Source: Clostridium carboxidivorans P7 (GTDB lineage Bacteria > Bacillota > Clostridia > Clostridiales > Clostridiaceae). From it: DNA of 64,000 nucleotides. The position numbers were made by a program, and so were the translations under genes. This document shows positions 46,001 to 55,365 of the stretch, piece by piece (position 1 is the stretch's first letter; each line of letters begins with the position of its first letter). Location: positions 2,790,001 to 2,854,000 of the forward strand of contig NZ_CP011803.1 of assembly GCF_001038625.1 (NCBI RefSeq), given 5' to 3'. Below the pieces are notes generated by a model. The model had not been told where the DNA came from, did no database searches, and worked only from the letters and a program-made list of their open reading frames with translations.

Positions 46001-47566
46001 ATGGATTTATATATTTTTATTTTAATTATTTTAGCTGTTGCTTTAGTTACTATAGCTATTTTTCTTTTTAGAAGACATAATGTATCAGGACTAAAACCTT
46101 TTATTATTTGTATTTTATTAGTTTCTATTTGGAATGGTTTGAATGTTGTTAATTTACTATTAAACAGTCTAAGTGCTAAAATTATATGTTTTGAAATTAA
46201 GATGGCATTTATAGTGTATATACCTGCATTTTGGCTAGTAACAATATTAGATTCAATGTATGAAAGAAATTTTAAAAGTAAGCTAAATGTTACCTTGATT
46301 ATTTTCCCCACTATTACTGCGATTATAGTTTTAACTTCAAAATATAATAATTGGTTTGCGTATAATTTCTATCTTCAATCTGCAGATAAATACAAAATCT
46401 TAATGTTTAATAAAGGTTTTTGGTTATGGATTAATGCTGGCTATAATTATTTATTGAATACAATTAGCATAGGAATATTACTGAAATCTGTGTTTTCAAA
46501 ACAATACGCTCGAAAAAGACAAGCCCTAGTAATGATAATTGGAATGTTTTTCCCGATTATAACTGATATTTTATTCGTAGGTAATATAAATATTTATAAT
46601 AATTTAGATATTACTTCAGTTTCATTTTGTATATCCTTAATAGTAAGTGTTTATGGAATACTTCGATACAGATTTATGGATATAGTCCTTGTTGCCAGAG
46701 AATATGCTTTTGAAGATATGGATGAATTGATGATAGTGCTTGATGAAAATAAAAAAGTCGTAGATATGAATAGAAAAGCACTAAAAATACTAGATACTAA
46801 TATTTCAAAAGTAATTGGACTACCTATTGACCAAATTATAGAGGATATTTATAACTATAACTTTTATGATTTACAAAAATCAACCTTAAAAATCCAGTTG
46901 AACAACAAAATTTCAGATAAAAATATTGATTACTATGGATCTTTAAGTGCAATTAAAGGAAATAAAAATTACATAATTGGATATTTAATATTGTTATATG
47001 ATATAACGGAACTAGTAGTTACCCAAAATAAGTTAAAGCAAGCTAATGATGAATTAAAAAGATTAAATGAAGAGCTATATAGTGATTCAATTAAAGATGG
47101 GTTAACAGGAGTATACAATAAGAAATATATTACTACGTTATTGCAGGAAGAAATTAAAAAAACTTTAAAAAGTTCTATTCCACTTACTATAGCTATGATT
47201 GATATAGACCATTTTAAAAAAATTAATGATAATTATGGGCACCTAACTGGAGATAAAGTATTAAAAAAATTAGCTGATTTAGTTACTACTGAATTAGGGC
47301 TTAACGAGAAATTTGGTAGGTTTGGTGGTGAAGAATTTTTAATATTAATGTTTGATACCCAGTTGAAAGATGGTTATGAGCTATGTGAAAAAATTAGATC
47401 TAAAGTTAGCAACTATAAATTTGAATATGAATGTTCACATATTACTATCAGTATAGGAATAGCAGAGTTAAAATGTGATGACAGTATCAGCTCATTAATC
47501 AAAAGAGCTGACGATTGCTTGTATAAAGCAAAATTCAATGGAAGAAACAAAATAGAATTGTGTTAA
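46001..47566 (+). CDS. Membrane-bound diguanylate cyclase with PAS domain
   Basis: 521 residues. The first 225 residues contain seven hydrophobic helices (histidine-kinase N-terminal 7TM type), then a PAS-like domain (about 240-345), a short coiled coil and a GGDEF domain (about 365-521) with the active signature GGEEF. The inhibitory I-site RxxD upstream is missing (GLNE in its place), so product inhibition is not expected. The enzyme makes c-di-GMP from GTP. GGAGGA is before the ATG. No phosphodiesterase is nearby. Confidence 0.92.
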   Translation: MDLYIFILIILAVALVTIAIFLFRRHNVSGLKPFIICILLVSIWNGLNVVNLLLNSLSAKIICFEIKMAFIVYIPAFWLVTILDSMYERNFKSKLNVTLIIFPTITAIIVLTSKYNNWFAYNFYLQSADKYKILMFNKGFWLWINAGYNYLLNTISIGILLKSVFSKQYARKRQALVMIIGMFFPIITDILFVGNINIYNNLDITSVSFCISLIVSVYGILRYRFMDIVLVAREYAFEDMDELMIVLDENKKVVDMNRKALKILDTNISKVIGLPIDQIIEDIYNYNFYDLQKSTLKIQLNNKISDKNIDYYGSLSAIKGNKNYIIGYLILLYDITELVVTQNKLKQANDELKRLNEELYSDSIKDGLTGVYNKKYITTLLQEEIKKTLKSSIPLTIAMIDIDHFKKINDNYGHLTGDKVLKKLADLVTTELGLNEKFGRFGGEEFLILMFDTQLKDGYELCEKIRSKVSNYKFEYECSHITISIGIAELKCDDSISSLIKRADDCLYKAKFNGRNKIELC

Positions 47567-47626
47567 CTCAACTTTCGCACATAAAAATTAGTGGCTAATA
47601 TAAGCACATTGTGACACAACTTTTTC

Positions 47627-47862
47627 AGAGGACAGATGACAATTGACAGAGGACAGTGAAGGATGATTTTTCTCCGCTTTGCTGCTAAAAATCTTTAATT
47701 AAGTTTTTGATGACTCGTTTCACTAAAGTGAAACATTGCTGACTAATATAAATTTAAAGCTTATTTTGCGTTAGCAAAACAAGCTTTAGAAATAAATTAG
47801 TTTTCTGACGTAAGGAGGAAAACTCACCTTCATTGTCCTCTGTCCTCTGTCAAATGTCCTCT
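47627..47862. repeat. MITE-like long inverted repeat
   Basis: About 236 bp without a gene, whose ends are inverted copies: AGAGGACAGATGACA at the left and its imperfect complement (TGTCAAATGTCCTCT) at the right. The arms extend inward for about 65 bp with mismatches (GAAGG, TTTT, CTCC blocks on both). Inside there are two smaller hairpins (GTTTCACTAAAGTGAAAC; GCTTATTTTGC with GCAAAACAAGC). This is the shape of a non-coding miniature element. It lies between convergent genes. Confidence 0.75.
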
Positions 47863-47869
47863 AATAATA

Positions 47870-49762
47870 TTAAGCTAATTTGTCTTGCAATTCGTCCCAT
47901 TCTTCCAAATAGCTCATATTGAGTTCTTCCTGTGCCATAAGTTCTTCTTGAAGTTCTGTTAATCTTACATAATCGGAAATAACTTCTTTTGATTGAAGTT
48001 CTTTTTCAAGTTTTGCAATTTTTTCATCACATTCCTGAAGCAATATTTCAAGTTTTTTTATCCTTGCCTCCATTTTAGCCTTTTCCTTACCAGGCGTTGT
48101 AAATTTCTTCTTTTTACTTTTTTCTTTAACTTCAGGTTTTTCTTCCTCATAAGATTTCTTTGCTGCCTGCTCCAAATAGTGCTCATATCCAAAAGGATAG
48201 TAGTCAACATTTCCATTATCAAATACCAAAACTGACGAAGCAATCTGTTTCACAAAATATCTGTCATGAGAAACGAACAGCACCGTACCAGTATAATCCA
48301 TGAGCATTTTCTCCAATGTTTCCTTACCTATTATATCCATGTGGTTTGTAGGTTCATCAAGGATAAGAAAGTTTGGTCTTCTCTTTAATATCTTACATAA
48401 TTCCAAACGTACCTTTTCTCCACCAGAAAGGGCATTAACTGGTTTAAAGACATCTTCTTGTGTAAAAAGAAAAGCTCCAAGAGCACCTCTAACTTCTGTC
48501 TGAGTTAAATTAGGAAACTCATCCCAATATTCATCTAGTACAGTTTTATCACTTTTATACTGTGCCATATGCTGATCAAAATATCCAATTTTAACTTTAT
48601 CCCCTATGGAATAGGTACCTCCAAGTTGAGGTATTGCACCAACAATAGTTTTTAAAAAGGTAGATTTGCCCAATCCATTACCGCCAATAATCCCAATTTT
48701 TTCACCACGAGTTATATTTAGTGAAACTGTTGAAAGTGTTTCACTGTAGCCTATTTTCAAATCCTTTACTGACAATACCAATTGAACACTTTGGTATTCA
48801 GGTTCAAAATCCGCATGAAAGCTACTTGTATCTGCTAGCTCAGGTGCTTCTACAACATCCATACGATCAAGCTGCTTTATTTTAGATTGTGCCATAGACG
48901 CTTTTGTAGCCTTATAACGAAAACGTTCAACAAGTCCGCTTAAATGAGCTATTTCCTTTTGCTGTTCAATGTGTTTTTTCTGCTGTATTTCCCACTCAAC
49001 ACGCTTCTTTTCAGCAAACGCAGAATAATTTCCAGCGTATTTTGTGATTTTTCCTCGTTCAATTTCATAAACTGAACCCACAATTTTATCTAAAAATTCC
49101 CTGTCATGGGCAACTATAAGAACTGACTTTTTATATGACTTTAAATATTCTTCAAGCCATTCAATAGCATTAATATCAAGATGATTGGTAGGCTCGTCTA
49201 ATACCAATAAATCTGGCTTACTAAGCAAAAGCTTAATAAAGGCAATTTTAGTACGCTGTCCTCCAGAAAACTCTGAAAGAGTCTTTGACTTATCTTCATT
49301 TGTAAAACCAAACTGCTTGATAGCGCTCTCATATTCCTTCTTATAAGTGTATCCTCCAAGCAGATTATAGCTTTCCTGTAATTCTGAATATTTCTTAACA
49401 GCAGAATTATTTGGACCGCTTTCCATCTCACTAAGAAGTTTCTCCATCCTAATTTCCATGTCAAGTATTTCCTTGTAGGCTTTTTTTACTTCTTTCTCAA
49501 GAGTAACAGTTTCATCTTCAAAGGTAATTTGCTTAAGATAACCTATAGTTATATTTCTAGCTGTAATAATAGAGGACGTTTCACCATTATCAAGCTTTGC
49601 AAGCTCATATTCACCAGAAATCAACTTAAGCAAAGTTGTCTTTCCACATCCGTTTCTTCCAACTAAAGCAACTTTTTCCCCTTCATTTATTTCAAAATCT
49701 ATATTAGATAATATTGTATTTGCGCCAAAAGCAACGCAGCCATTTGTAATTTTAACTAGCAT
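47870..49762 (-). CDS. ABC-F family ATPase (Uup/YdiF-like)
   Basis: 630 residues from the ATG at 49762 (AAGGAG 8 bp upstream; the ATG at 49771 overlaps it). Two ABC domains without membrane segments: Walker A GRNGCGKTT with signature SGGQRTKIA and LVLDEPTNHLD; second GGNGLGKST with LSGGEKVRLEL and LDEPTNHMD. The linker between the domains is about 80 residues and does not have the long tip of antibiotic-protection proteins. The C-terminus (about 545-630) is a lysine- and glutamate-rich coiled coil, as in Uup/YdiF. It probably acts on the ribosome as a translation factor. Confidence 0.93.
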   Translation of the reverse strand: MLVKITNGCVAFGANTILSNIDFEINEGEKVALVGRNGCGKTTLLKLISGEYELAKLDNGETSSIITARNITIGYLKQITFEDETVTLEKEVKKAYKEILDMEIRMEKLLSEMESGPNNSAVKKYSELQESYNLLGGYTYKKEYESAIKQFGFTNEDKSKTLSEFSGGQRTKIAFIKLLLSKPDLLVLDEPTNHLDINAIEWLEEYLKSYKKSVLIVAHDREFLDKIVGSVYEIERGKITKYAGNYSAFAEKKRVEWEIQQKKHIEQQKEIAHLSGLVERFRYKATKASMAQSKIKQLDRMDVVEAPELADTSSFHADFEPEYQSVQLVLSVKDLKIGYSETLSTVSLNITRGEKIGIIGGNGLGKSTFLKTIVGAIPQLGGTYSIGDKVKIGYFDQHMAQYKSDKTVLDEYWDEFPNLTQTEVRGALGAFLFTQEDVFKPVNALSGGEKVRLELCKILKRRPNFLILDEPTNHMDIIGKETLEKMLMDYTGTVLFVSHDRYFVKQIASSVLVFDNGNVDYYPFGYEHYLEQAAKKSYEEEKPEVKEKSKKKKFTTPGKEKAKMEARIKKLEILLQECDEKIAKLEKELQSKEVISDYVRLTELQEELMAQEELNMSYLEEWDELQDKLA

Positions 49763-49951
49763 CCAATGCACTCCTTATAAATCTGCTTATTTTCCTTTTC
49801 AATTATATATCATTTATAAAAAACATAAAACAATTAGTATTATAGTGTTTCAAATTACATATAAATTATAACCTCACCTTAATAATTTATCTAGTTCATA
49901 AATAATTCTGCAATAAAATTGTCCATACTATGAAAATTTAAATAGGTTTCT

Positions 49952-50239
49952 CTAAGAATCACTTAATATTCCTTGTTTTTCCTTTCTGATTATTCTTCTA
50001 ATGCTGTACTCAGTGAGATAAAATTGTTCAGCAAGTTCTTTAACAGATACTCCTTGTTTATATTTATTAAAAATATTTCTATTTCTTTTCTTCAAACTAT
50101 TTTTTATGCCACTGTGTTCCCCCCAAGCTTTTTTGCTATTGCTTTTCCTAGGAATGTACAGATAGCTCCCATCCACATATTGTTGAATTAATTCAATAAT
50201 ATTCTGTGGCAATATATTTTGTGCTTTTTCATACTTCAT
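49952..50239 (-). CDS. Small HTH protein, CD3324-like
   Basis: 95 residues. The C-terminal half has a Mor/Hin-type helix-turn-helix (KQGVSVKELAEQFYLTEYSIRRIIRK) and the N-terminal part reads ILPQNIIELIQQYVDGSYLYIPRK, typical of the conserved clostridial CD3324 family. It likely binds DNA; targets are unknown. It starts after an atypical spacer with no strong site. Confidence 0.8.
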   Translation of the reverse strand: MKYEKAQNILPQNIIELIQQYVDGSYLYIPRKSNSKKAWGEHSGIKNSLKKRNRNIFNKYKQGVSVKELAEQFYLTEYSIRRIIRKEKQGILSDS

Positions 50240-50562
50240 ACCTTATGCTCCTATCTACATTTAATCTGTAAATATAAAGCAAAGTCCACACAAAAATATT
50301 TTAGTCTATATCAATCAAAATCCAGCTCCGAACAAGACCTTGTATTTTCGTGTAATCTTTGCACGGAGCCTTGTCTCACAATACATTCTGATACGTCTCT
50401 CACACATAGTCCCCCCTTTATATGTTGTATTATGGTTTATGACGGAGTTCAAACACATGCAATAATTATTATTTATATCTAGGCCATTATTAGTAGTAAC
50501 TTCTAAACATACTTTCTAAATCTACAATAATCACATTTTAAATTTGTATTACAAAATAGAAA
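50240..50562. other. Intergenic region with a weak hairpin
   Basis: No gene. AGCTCCG at 50323 pairs with CGGAGC at 50361-50366, enclosing AAGACCTTGT, so a leader hairpin of the CD3324-like gene is possible. I could not match it to a known riboswitch. Confidence 0.3.
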
Positions 50563-50592
50563 CACTGTAAAATTCAGTTGAATAATACAGTG
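50563..50592 (-). terminator. Terminator of the 262-residue unknown gene
   Basis: CACTGTA pairs with TACAGTG over an AT-rich loop, followed on the minus strand by TTTCTATTTT. Confidence 0.5.
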
Positions 50593-50635
50593 CTTTTAAA
50601 CTTATTATATGTAAGTTAACCAAAATAAGAAATTA

Positions 50636-51424
50636 TTATAAAACTTCACTTACTTGACTAATAAAATCAGTTAATTTCAACTGTGATGGAACTTGTCTAG
50701 ATATTATCTTAGTTTTCATTGCATTCAAAATCATAAACTGTGACATATCATAATTATTTAAATCCACACACTTTTCATATGCTTGTGCTGCTTGTGTTTG
50801 TTGTTCTAGTTGCTTTCTATCATGTTCTTTTTCTAACTTTTCCATTTTCTCATGACGTCTTTGCCACCAAGATTTTTTATTTTCAGAAGCTCCGAAAATA
50901 CCACTACCTTTATTATCTAGTGGCACTGTATAACCATAAGTTTCTTCTGGTGATGCTCCTATAACCTGCATACAATAACTTCTTTGTGGTAAACCATTAA
51001 CAGAGTACATCTCCCTAACCATATTTAACACTGTCTTTTCCCATTTTGGATCAGATTTCATCTTTTCAAATGCCTTTTCTGTAATTACTAAAGAACCAGT
51101 AAAACTTGCTCTATAATATGAGCTTACAGGTATCTTTGACATTTCATTTGCAAAATACTGTTTATATTCGTCCATTGTCATATTGGCCTTTGACTTATTT
51201 GAAATAGTATTACTGCTATCAGTATAAATCCAATAATTAGGTGGCTGACTAATTACCATTCCATCTTGACTTTTCACACCAATAGAATTTAGAGAATTAC
51301 TATTAGCAAACTCTTCAACCTTTTTTTCAAATGAATTTGTTTGAATATCATTATTCTTATTTTTTACAGAATTAACACAATTACTTAGATTTTCTCCTAC
51401 ACTACTTACTTCCAATGTACTCAC
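50636..51424 (-). CDS. Unrecognised conserved-looking protein
   Basis: 262 residues, no signal peptide or membrane helices. It has a variable polar N-terminus (about 1-60), a middle part with MTMDEYKQYFANEMSKIP and SLVITEKAFEKMKSDPKWE, and a charged, Q-rich helix near 185-215 (WWQRRHEKMEKLEKEHDRK). I do not recognise the family; it resembles uncharacterised clostridial proteins found in cell-envelope or mobile-element contexts. A GGAGGT site precedes the ATG. The codon usage and composition match the neighbourhood. Confidence 0.75.
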   Translation of the reverse strand: MSTLEVSSVGENLSNCVNSVKNKNNDIQTNSFEKKVEEFANSNSLNSIGVKSQDGMVISQPPNYWIYTDSSNTISNKSKANMTMDEYKQYFANEMSKIPVSSYYRASFTGSLVITEKAFEKMKSDPKWEKTVLNMVREMYSVNGLPQRSYCMQVIGASPEETYGYTVPLDNKGSGIFGASENKKSWWQRRHEKMEKLEKEHDRKQLEQQTQAAQAYEKCVDLNNYDMSQFMILNAMKTKIISRQVPSQLKLTDFISQVSEVL

Positions 51425-51721
51425 GCTATACCTCCTATTTTTTATATAGAATTTTTACTAACCACTTTTTAATATAACTTTCTTTTATTTAGATAAGAGT
51501 TGTCCCTATGCACTATTTACTCTTTTATTGAATAATAAATCTATATATTTTATATTTAATTACCAAAAATGTCTTACTTTATAATCCTTATATTATCAAT
51601 AACATAGTTAACACTATCTGTCAAATCTAAATATCCATTTTTATCTAATTTATATTAACTAACCATTGTAGGTATTGCAAATACTTGGCTAAGCTTGCTA
51701 TCCTTCTGAAAGTTTTTTATA
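51425..51721. other. Intergenic region
   Basis: AT-rich spacer of about 300 bp on both strands without a coding frame, promoter pair or repeat that I would call. Confidence 0.3.
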
Positions 51722-52285
51722 TTAAATTTGATTATTTATAAATTTGAAATCGCAGCAGTTTCCACCCATGCCTAAAGTTTGAGTTCTTTTAAAAGTTATT
51801 TTTTTCATAGAACTATAACATACATTATCACCCTGGCAAAACATCTTACACAGTTCTGGGCAATCATTCTTTACACAAGTATCATGCCATAAGCATTTTT
51901 TCATAGTGAATATCATAGCTTTATTGTCACATTGTATAATTGTACTTTCCCAGTTATCACCTTTTAAATCTTTACTAAATGACATACAAAAGTTCTTGTA
52001 GAAGCATTGACTTTCCTCCATTTTATGAAGATTTTTTATTACTCCTTGTAAATCCTGTAGAAAACCTTTCTCTACAATTTGAAAAGCTATTTCCTTACTC
52101 AATGGAAGTTCCTGCAAAGCTTGGTAAAGTGCTATTCGAGGGAAAATACTATTTTTTAAAGTCTTCAGCTGACTTTCACTTTTTCCTGTACTCTGTTTAG
52201 CAAGTGCATAAAACTTTTCCTGTTGTTGTTGATATATTTTTTATCCTTGCTCTTTTCCAAATTCATTTATTAAAAAGTTCTCCAT
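51722..52285 (-). pseudogene. ATC-hydrolase-like gene with an in-frame stop
   Basis: From the ATG at 52285 the frame reads MENFLINEFGKEQG, a TAA stop at codon 15 (52241-52243), and then without frame change KIYQQQQEKFYALAKQ and on to the end at 51722. The whole is 187 codons, the normal length for L-2-amino-thiazoline-4-carboxylate hydrolase-like proteins, with the cysteine-rich C-terminal part (KCLWHDTC, CPELCKMFC, GNCCDF). A single G-to-T change of GAA would create the stop. Translation could restart only at weak TTG codons, so I call it a recent pseudogene (or a readthrough or sequencing error). Confidence 0.7.
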
Positions 52286-52392
52286 ACTTACCACCCCATA
52301 AATTATGTAAATAATCTTATTTTTATAATATCCTGCCATTTATAATTATAACATTTTTATTTGAATATGATGTACAGACTTATACTAACTTT

Positions 52393-53127
52393 TTAAGCTT
52401 TTCCAGAAAGCTTCTTAAATGAAGCCACATACAAACCCATTCCTACTATAGTAAATAGCAACCTACTCATTATAAAATTCAAAGGCAAACTAAAAATAGG
52501 TTCACCGACACTATCAACAGATATAACTGTAGGCATATAAGTCACATACCCTTTGGCAAAAATATCAATAAAAGGTACACTGTTAAAACTTATAAGTGAC
52601 AAAATCAAAACAATTGGAATCCAAGCATAAAGCAAAGTTTGGCTTTTGCTGCCTAAAAACATACTAGTTCCAAAAACAAATACAAAAGTTGGAAGTAATA
52701 TTATTAACATGGGTAATAAAAATTTTTGAAAATCTGTAAAATTAAAAGTTGTTTTATAAAACACAAAACTTATCAAAATACAGCATATGGCAATAATTAA
52801 ATAAGAAATAGACAGAGCTAAACTTTTTGTAGCCAAATACTTTTTTTGTGGTAAAGACGTACAAGAAGTAATTTCTCTTACTCTTTGCTCGTTTCTAGAA
52901 AAAAGTCCTGTGCAAGAAAGCATTAAAATTAACAACATAATGGTATTTATGTCACACAAAAACTTGCAATAACTCCACTTGGAAAAAGGTGCTGTACCAG
53001 AAACACCTTGTATTATTTCTGTATATAGGTCAATCACTGAAAAGAAAAGTGCAATTATAAAAGTTATCACAAATATTTTTGAAAAAATTATTCTCTTTAA
53101 TTCGTATTTAAGAATTTTTGTATCCAT
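52393..53127 (-). CDS. ABC-2 type permease subunit
   Basis: 244 residues with six hydrophobic helices, starting with MDTKILKYELKRIIFSK as ABC-2 permeases do. It starts 6 bp after the preceding permease-peptidase gene with a strong AGGAGGT. With the ATPase and the large fused permease it makes a three-gene exporter operon. Substrate unknown. Confidence 0.85.
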   Translation of the reverse strand: MDTKILKYELKRIIFSKIFVITFIIALFFSVIDLYTEIIQGVSGTAPFSKWSYCKFLCDINTIMLLILMLSCTGLFSRNEQRVREITSCTSLPQKKYLATKSLALSISYLIIAICCILISFVFYKTTFNFTDFQKFLLPMLIILLPTFVFVFGTSMFLGSKSQTLLYAWIPIVLILSLISFNSVPFIDIFAKGYVTYMPTVISVDSVGEPIFSLPLNFIMSRLLFTIVGMGLYVASFKKLSGKA

Positions 53128-53133
53128 TGACCA

Positions 53134-55365
53134 CTACCTCCTTTTAGCACCAGTAATATTTAAAAAATCGGAAAAAGATAGTTTTTTATCTTTTTTACCA
53201 TAATATTCTTCGTAAATAACTTTCATGGAATTAAAATAATTGTCTTCACCAATGTTATTATAGACATTGTAAATTTCAAGTGGTGCCAAATGATAAATTT
53301 TATCATCCTTTAAATTTAATGTAACGAAATACTTTGGAAGCATTGATAGTTTGTTCATGTATTCAGGATTTCTTTGATAAAAGTTTCGATTCAATTCATT
53401 TGCTCCTTTTTTCCACTTTTTCACCAATAAATTTTCTGCATAATCTTTTCCAAATTTATTTTTCAAGAATAAATAAGTGCTAATCTCCGCAAAAGCTTCA
53501 TTTGACCATTCATCGTGATTTTTATCTATTTCATTATTGCTGTTTGCATTAGATGCATCTATTCCACCACCCCACCATTGATGAGCAATTTCATGGGTCA
53601 TAACAGCAAAAGTATCAGAAGAAGAGGCTACCGATAAATCCTTGTTGGATTTATTATTTAAACAATCTTCAGAAATCCAAGAAACATTTCCCTGTTGAAC
53701 TCCACCTCCGCCTTGTACTCCTGATGTTACAACTACTTTAAGACTATCTTTACCTAGTGGCCCAAATTTTTCTGAAAAGAACGAGAATATATCAAGTGTA
53801 TCACTTCCCCTAGCTTCAAATTCTTTTCTCTCAGATAATGGATAGAAGAACTCCACATTTGTGCCCTTTACATTTCTTTCAAATATTCCATATGGTCCGG
53901 CTTTCAAAGATAAATCATTTAGTTTATGGCAAGAAAAACTCCAAGTAGTAAGACCATCCTTCTCAGAAATTTTACGATTTTTATCGCCCTCTGTTATGAC
54001 TGTAAACTTTGAGTCTATTTTTATTGTCCCTTCAATAATCCTATCCTTTTGTCCAACACAAACAACAGGAGCAATGTATTTAGCATGCGATAAACTTACA
54101 TAATCTTTGTTAATTCCTTCAGAAAAATCATTAGTTACATTTAAGGCTTTCGGTATACCTGAATACCTTATACTTAGTTTAGCTTTAGTGTTTTTGGGAA
54201 TGCTTGTTTCAAAAACATTTCCACGTTTTGCGCTGCTCAAAACCTTGGGCGAAATCTTTGTGTAGTTTATGTTTACATTGTTTAACTTAATCTCATTAAT
54301 GTGGTAACCATCTGCTAATTCAAAATATATGTTTTGAGGCTTATCAGTTCCGTTTTCCAGTTCCTGAATATAAGCTCCGGCTGCACACTTTTTGTCTTTT
54401 TCTATCTTAAGATCTACAAGTATATTTGAAGTTCCTATGACACTATTGTTTACAGGCGTTTCTTCTTTACCATTAATCATCACTGACGCCATATCCGTAA
54501 GTGAAAATGATTTAAAAATTGGTTCATTTTGAAAAACAAAAAATGCTCCAGAAAAAGAAACTAAAAAGCAAATGGGTAACAATTTATATTTTCTACAGTT
54601 TTTAAAGATAGATTTAAATAATCCTTTTTCATAACATCTATGGCACAACATTCCGAATAAAAATATAGACATAGCTACTGATATTCCAAACAACCTATTC
54701 CAGAACATTCCCAAAACGGTATTCCCGCATCCGAAATTTTCGGAAAGTCCACTAGCAGCTGTCTGAACCCACATATATTGATAATTAATATTTGCTGTTA
54801 AAAAACTAAAAAGCACCGCTAAAAGCATAATAATGCAGGTTATATTAACGTTCCTAAATATAAGATAAAATCCTGCGGTCATAAGAATTGTTAGTACAAT
54901 GGAAGCAAAAATTATTATGGAGTAACTTAGCAGAAAATAACTAAAATTTCTTAAACTACCCATATTAAATATATAGTAAGAAATCATAATTATCATTGAA
55001 CCCATTGTTGAAATAACACCAGCACACATTAAACCTGTAATTTTGGTTAAATTTATCTTTATAGAACTTGATATTGGTTCAATTATATAATTGACTCTAA
55101 ACCTAAGTATTTTGTCAAATTCAAAAACTGTTAGTGCAGTAAATGCAAAAGCTGCAATTACTGCCCCTGACTTTGCCGGAAAAAGTATAGTTTGAGATAA
55201 AAGAGTAAAGCTCTTTACTCCCAATAATGGGCTAATACTTTGAGTAATGTAGGTTGAAAGTAGTGCAGCAATCAAAGGAAAAACTGACGTAAGCAAGATT
55301 ACTATTTGAGTAAACTTTGACTTCAAAATTCGCTTTGTTTCATAGGCAAAAAATGTATTTCTCAT
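53134..55365 (-). CDS. ABC-2 permease fused to an M1-family metallopeptidase domain
   Basis: 743 residues. The first part (about 1-265) has six or seven helices of the ABC-2 type. After a further helix at about 262-280 comes an extracellular region ending in a gluzincin peptidase domain: HEIAHQWWGG (HExxH) near residue 590 and, 18 residues or so after it, the zinc-binding E in WSNEAFAEIST. This is the M1 aminopeptidase arrangement, and such fusions are known from other bacteria. Its start codon directly follows the ATPase stop. It may process a peptide as it is exported, or sense it (inference). Confidence 0.88.
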   Translation of the reverse strand: MRNTFFAYETKRILKSKFTQIVILLTSVFPLIAALLSTYITQSISPLLGVKSFTLLSQTILFPAKSGAVIAAFAFTALTVFEFDKILRFRVNYIIEPISSSIKINLTKITGLMCAGVISTMGSMIIMISYYIFNMGSLRNFSYFLLSYSIIIFASIVLTILMTAGFYLIFRNVNITCIIMLLAVLFSFLTANINYQYMWVQTAASGLSENFGCGNTVLGMFWNRLFGISVAMSIFLFGMLCHRCYEKGLFKSIFKNCRKYKLLPICFLVSFSGAFFVFQNEPIFKSFSLTDMASVMINGKEETPVNNSVIGTSNILVDLKIEKDKKCAAGAYIQELENGTDKPQNIYFELADGYHINEIKLNNVNINYTKISPKVLSSAKRGNVFETSIPKNTKAKLSIRYSGIPKALNVTNDFSEGINKDYVSLSHAKYIAPVVCVGQKDRIIEGTIKIDSKFTVITEGDKNRKISEKDGLTTWSFSCHKLNDLSLKAGPYGIFERNVKGTNVEFFYPLSERKEFEARGSDTLDIFSFFSEKFGPLGKDSLKVVVTSGVQGGGGVQQGNVSWISEDCLNNKSNKDLSVASSSDTFAVMTHEIAHQWWGGGIDASNANSNNEIDKNHDEWSNEAFAEISTYLFLKNKFGKDYAENLLVKKWKKGANELNRNFYQRNPEYMNKLSMLPKYFVTLNLKDDKIYHLAPLEIYNVYNNIGEDNYFNSMKVIYEEYYGKKDKKLSFSDFLNITGAKRR

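Noticed and set aside
50323-50366. Possible riboswitch hairpin (AGCTCCG with CGGAGC)
   Set aside because: A single stem with no known conserved core; not enough to call a regulatory RNA.
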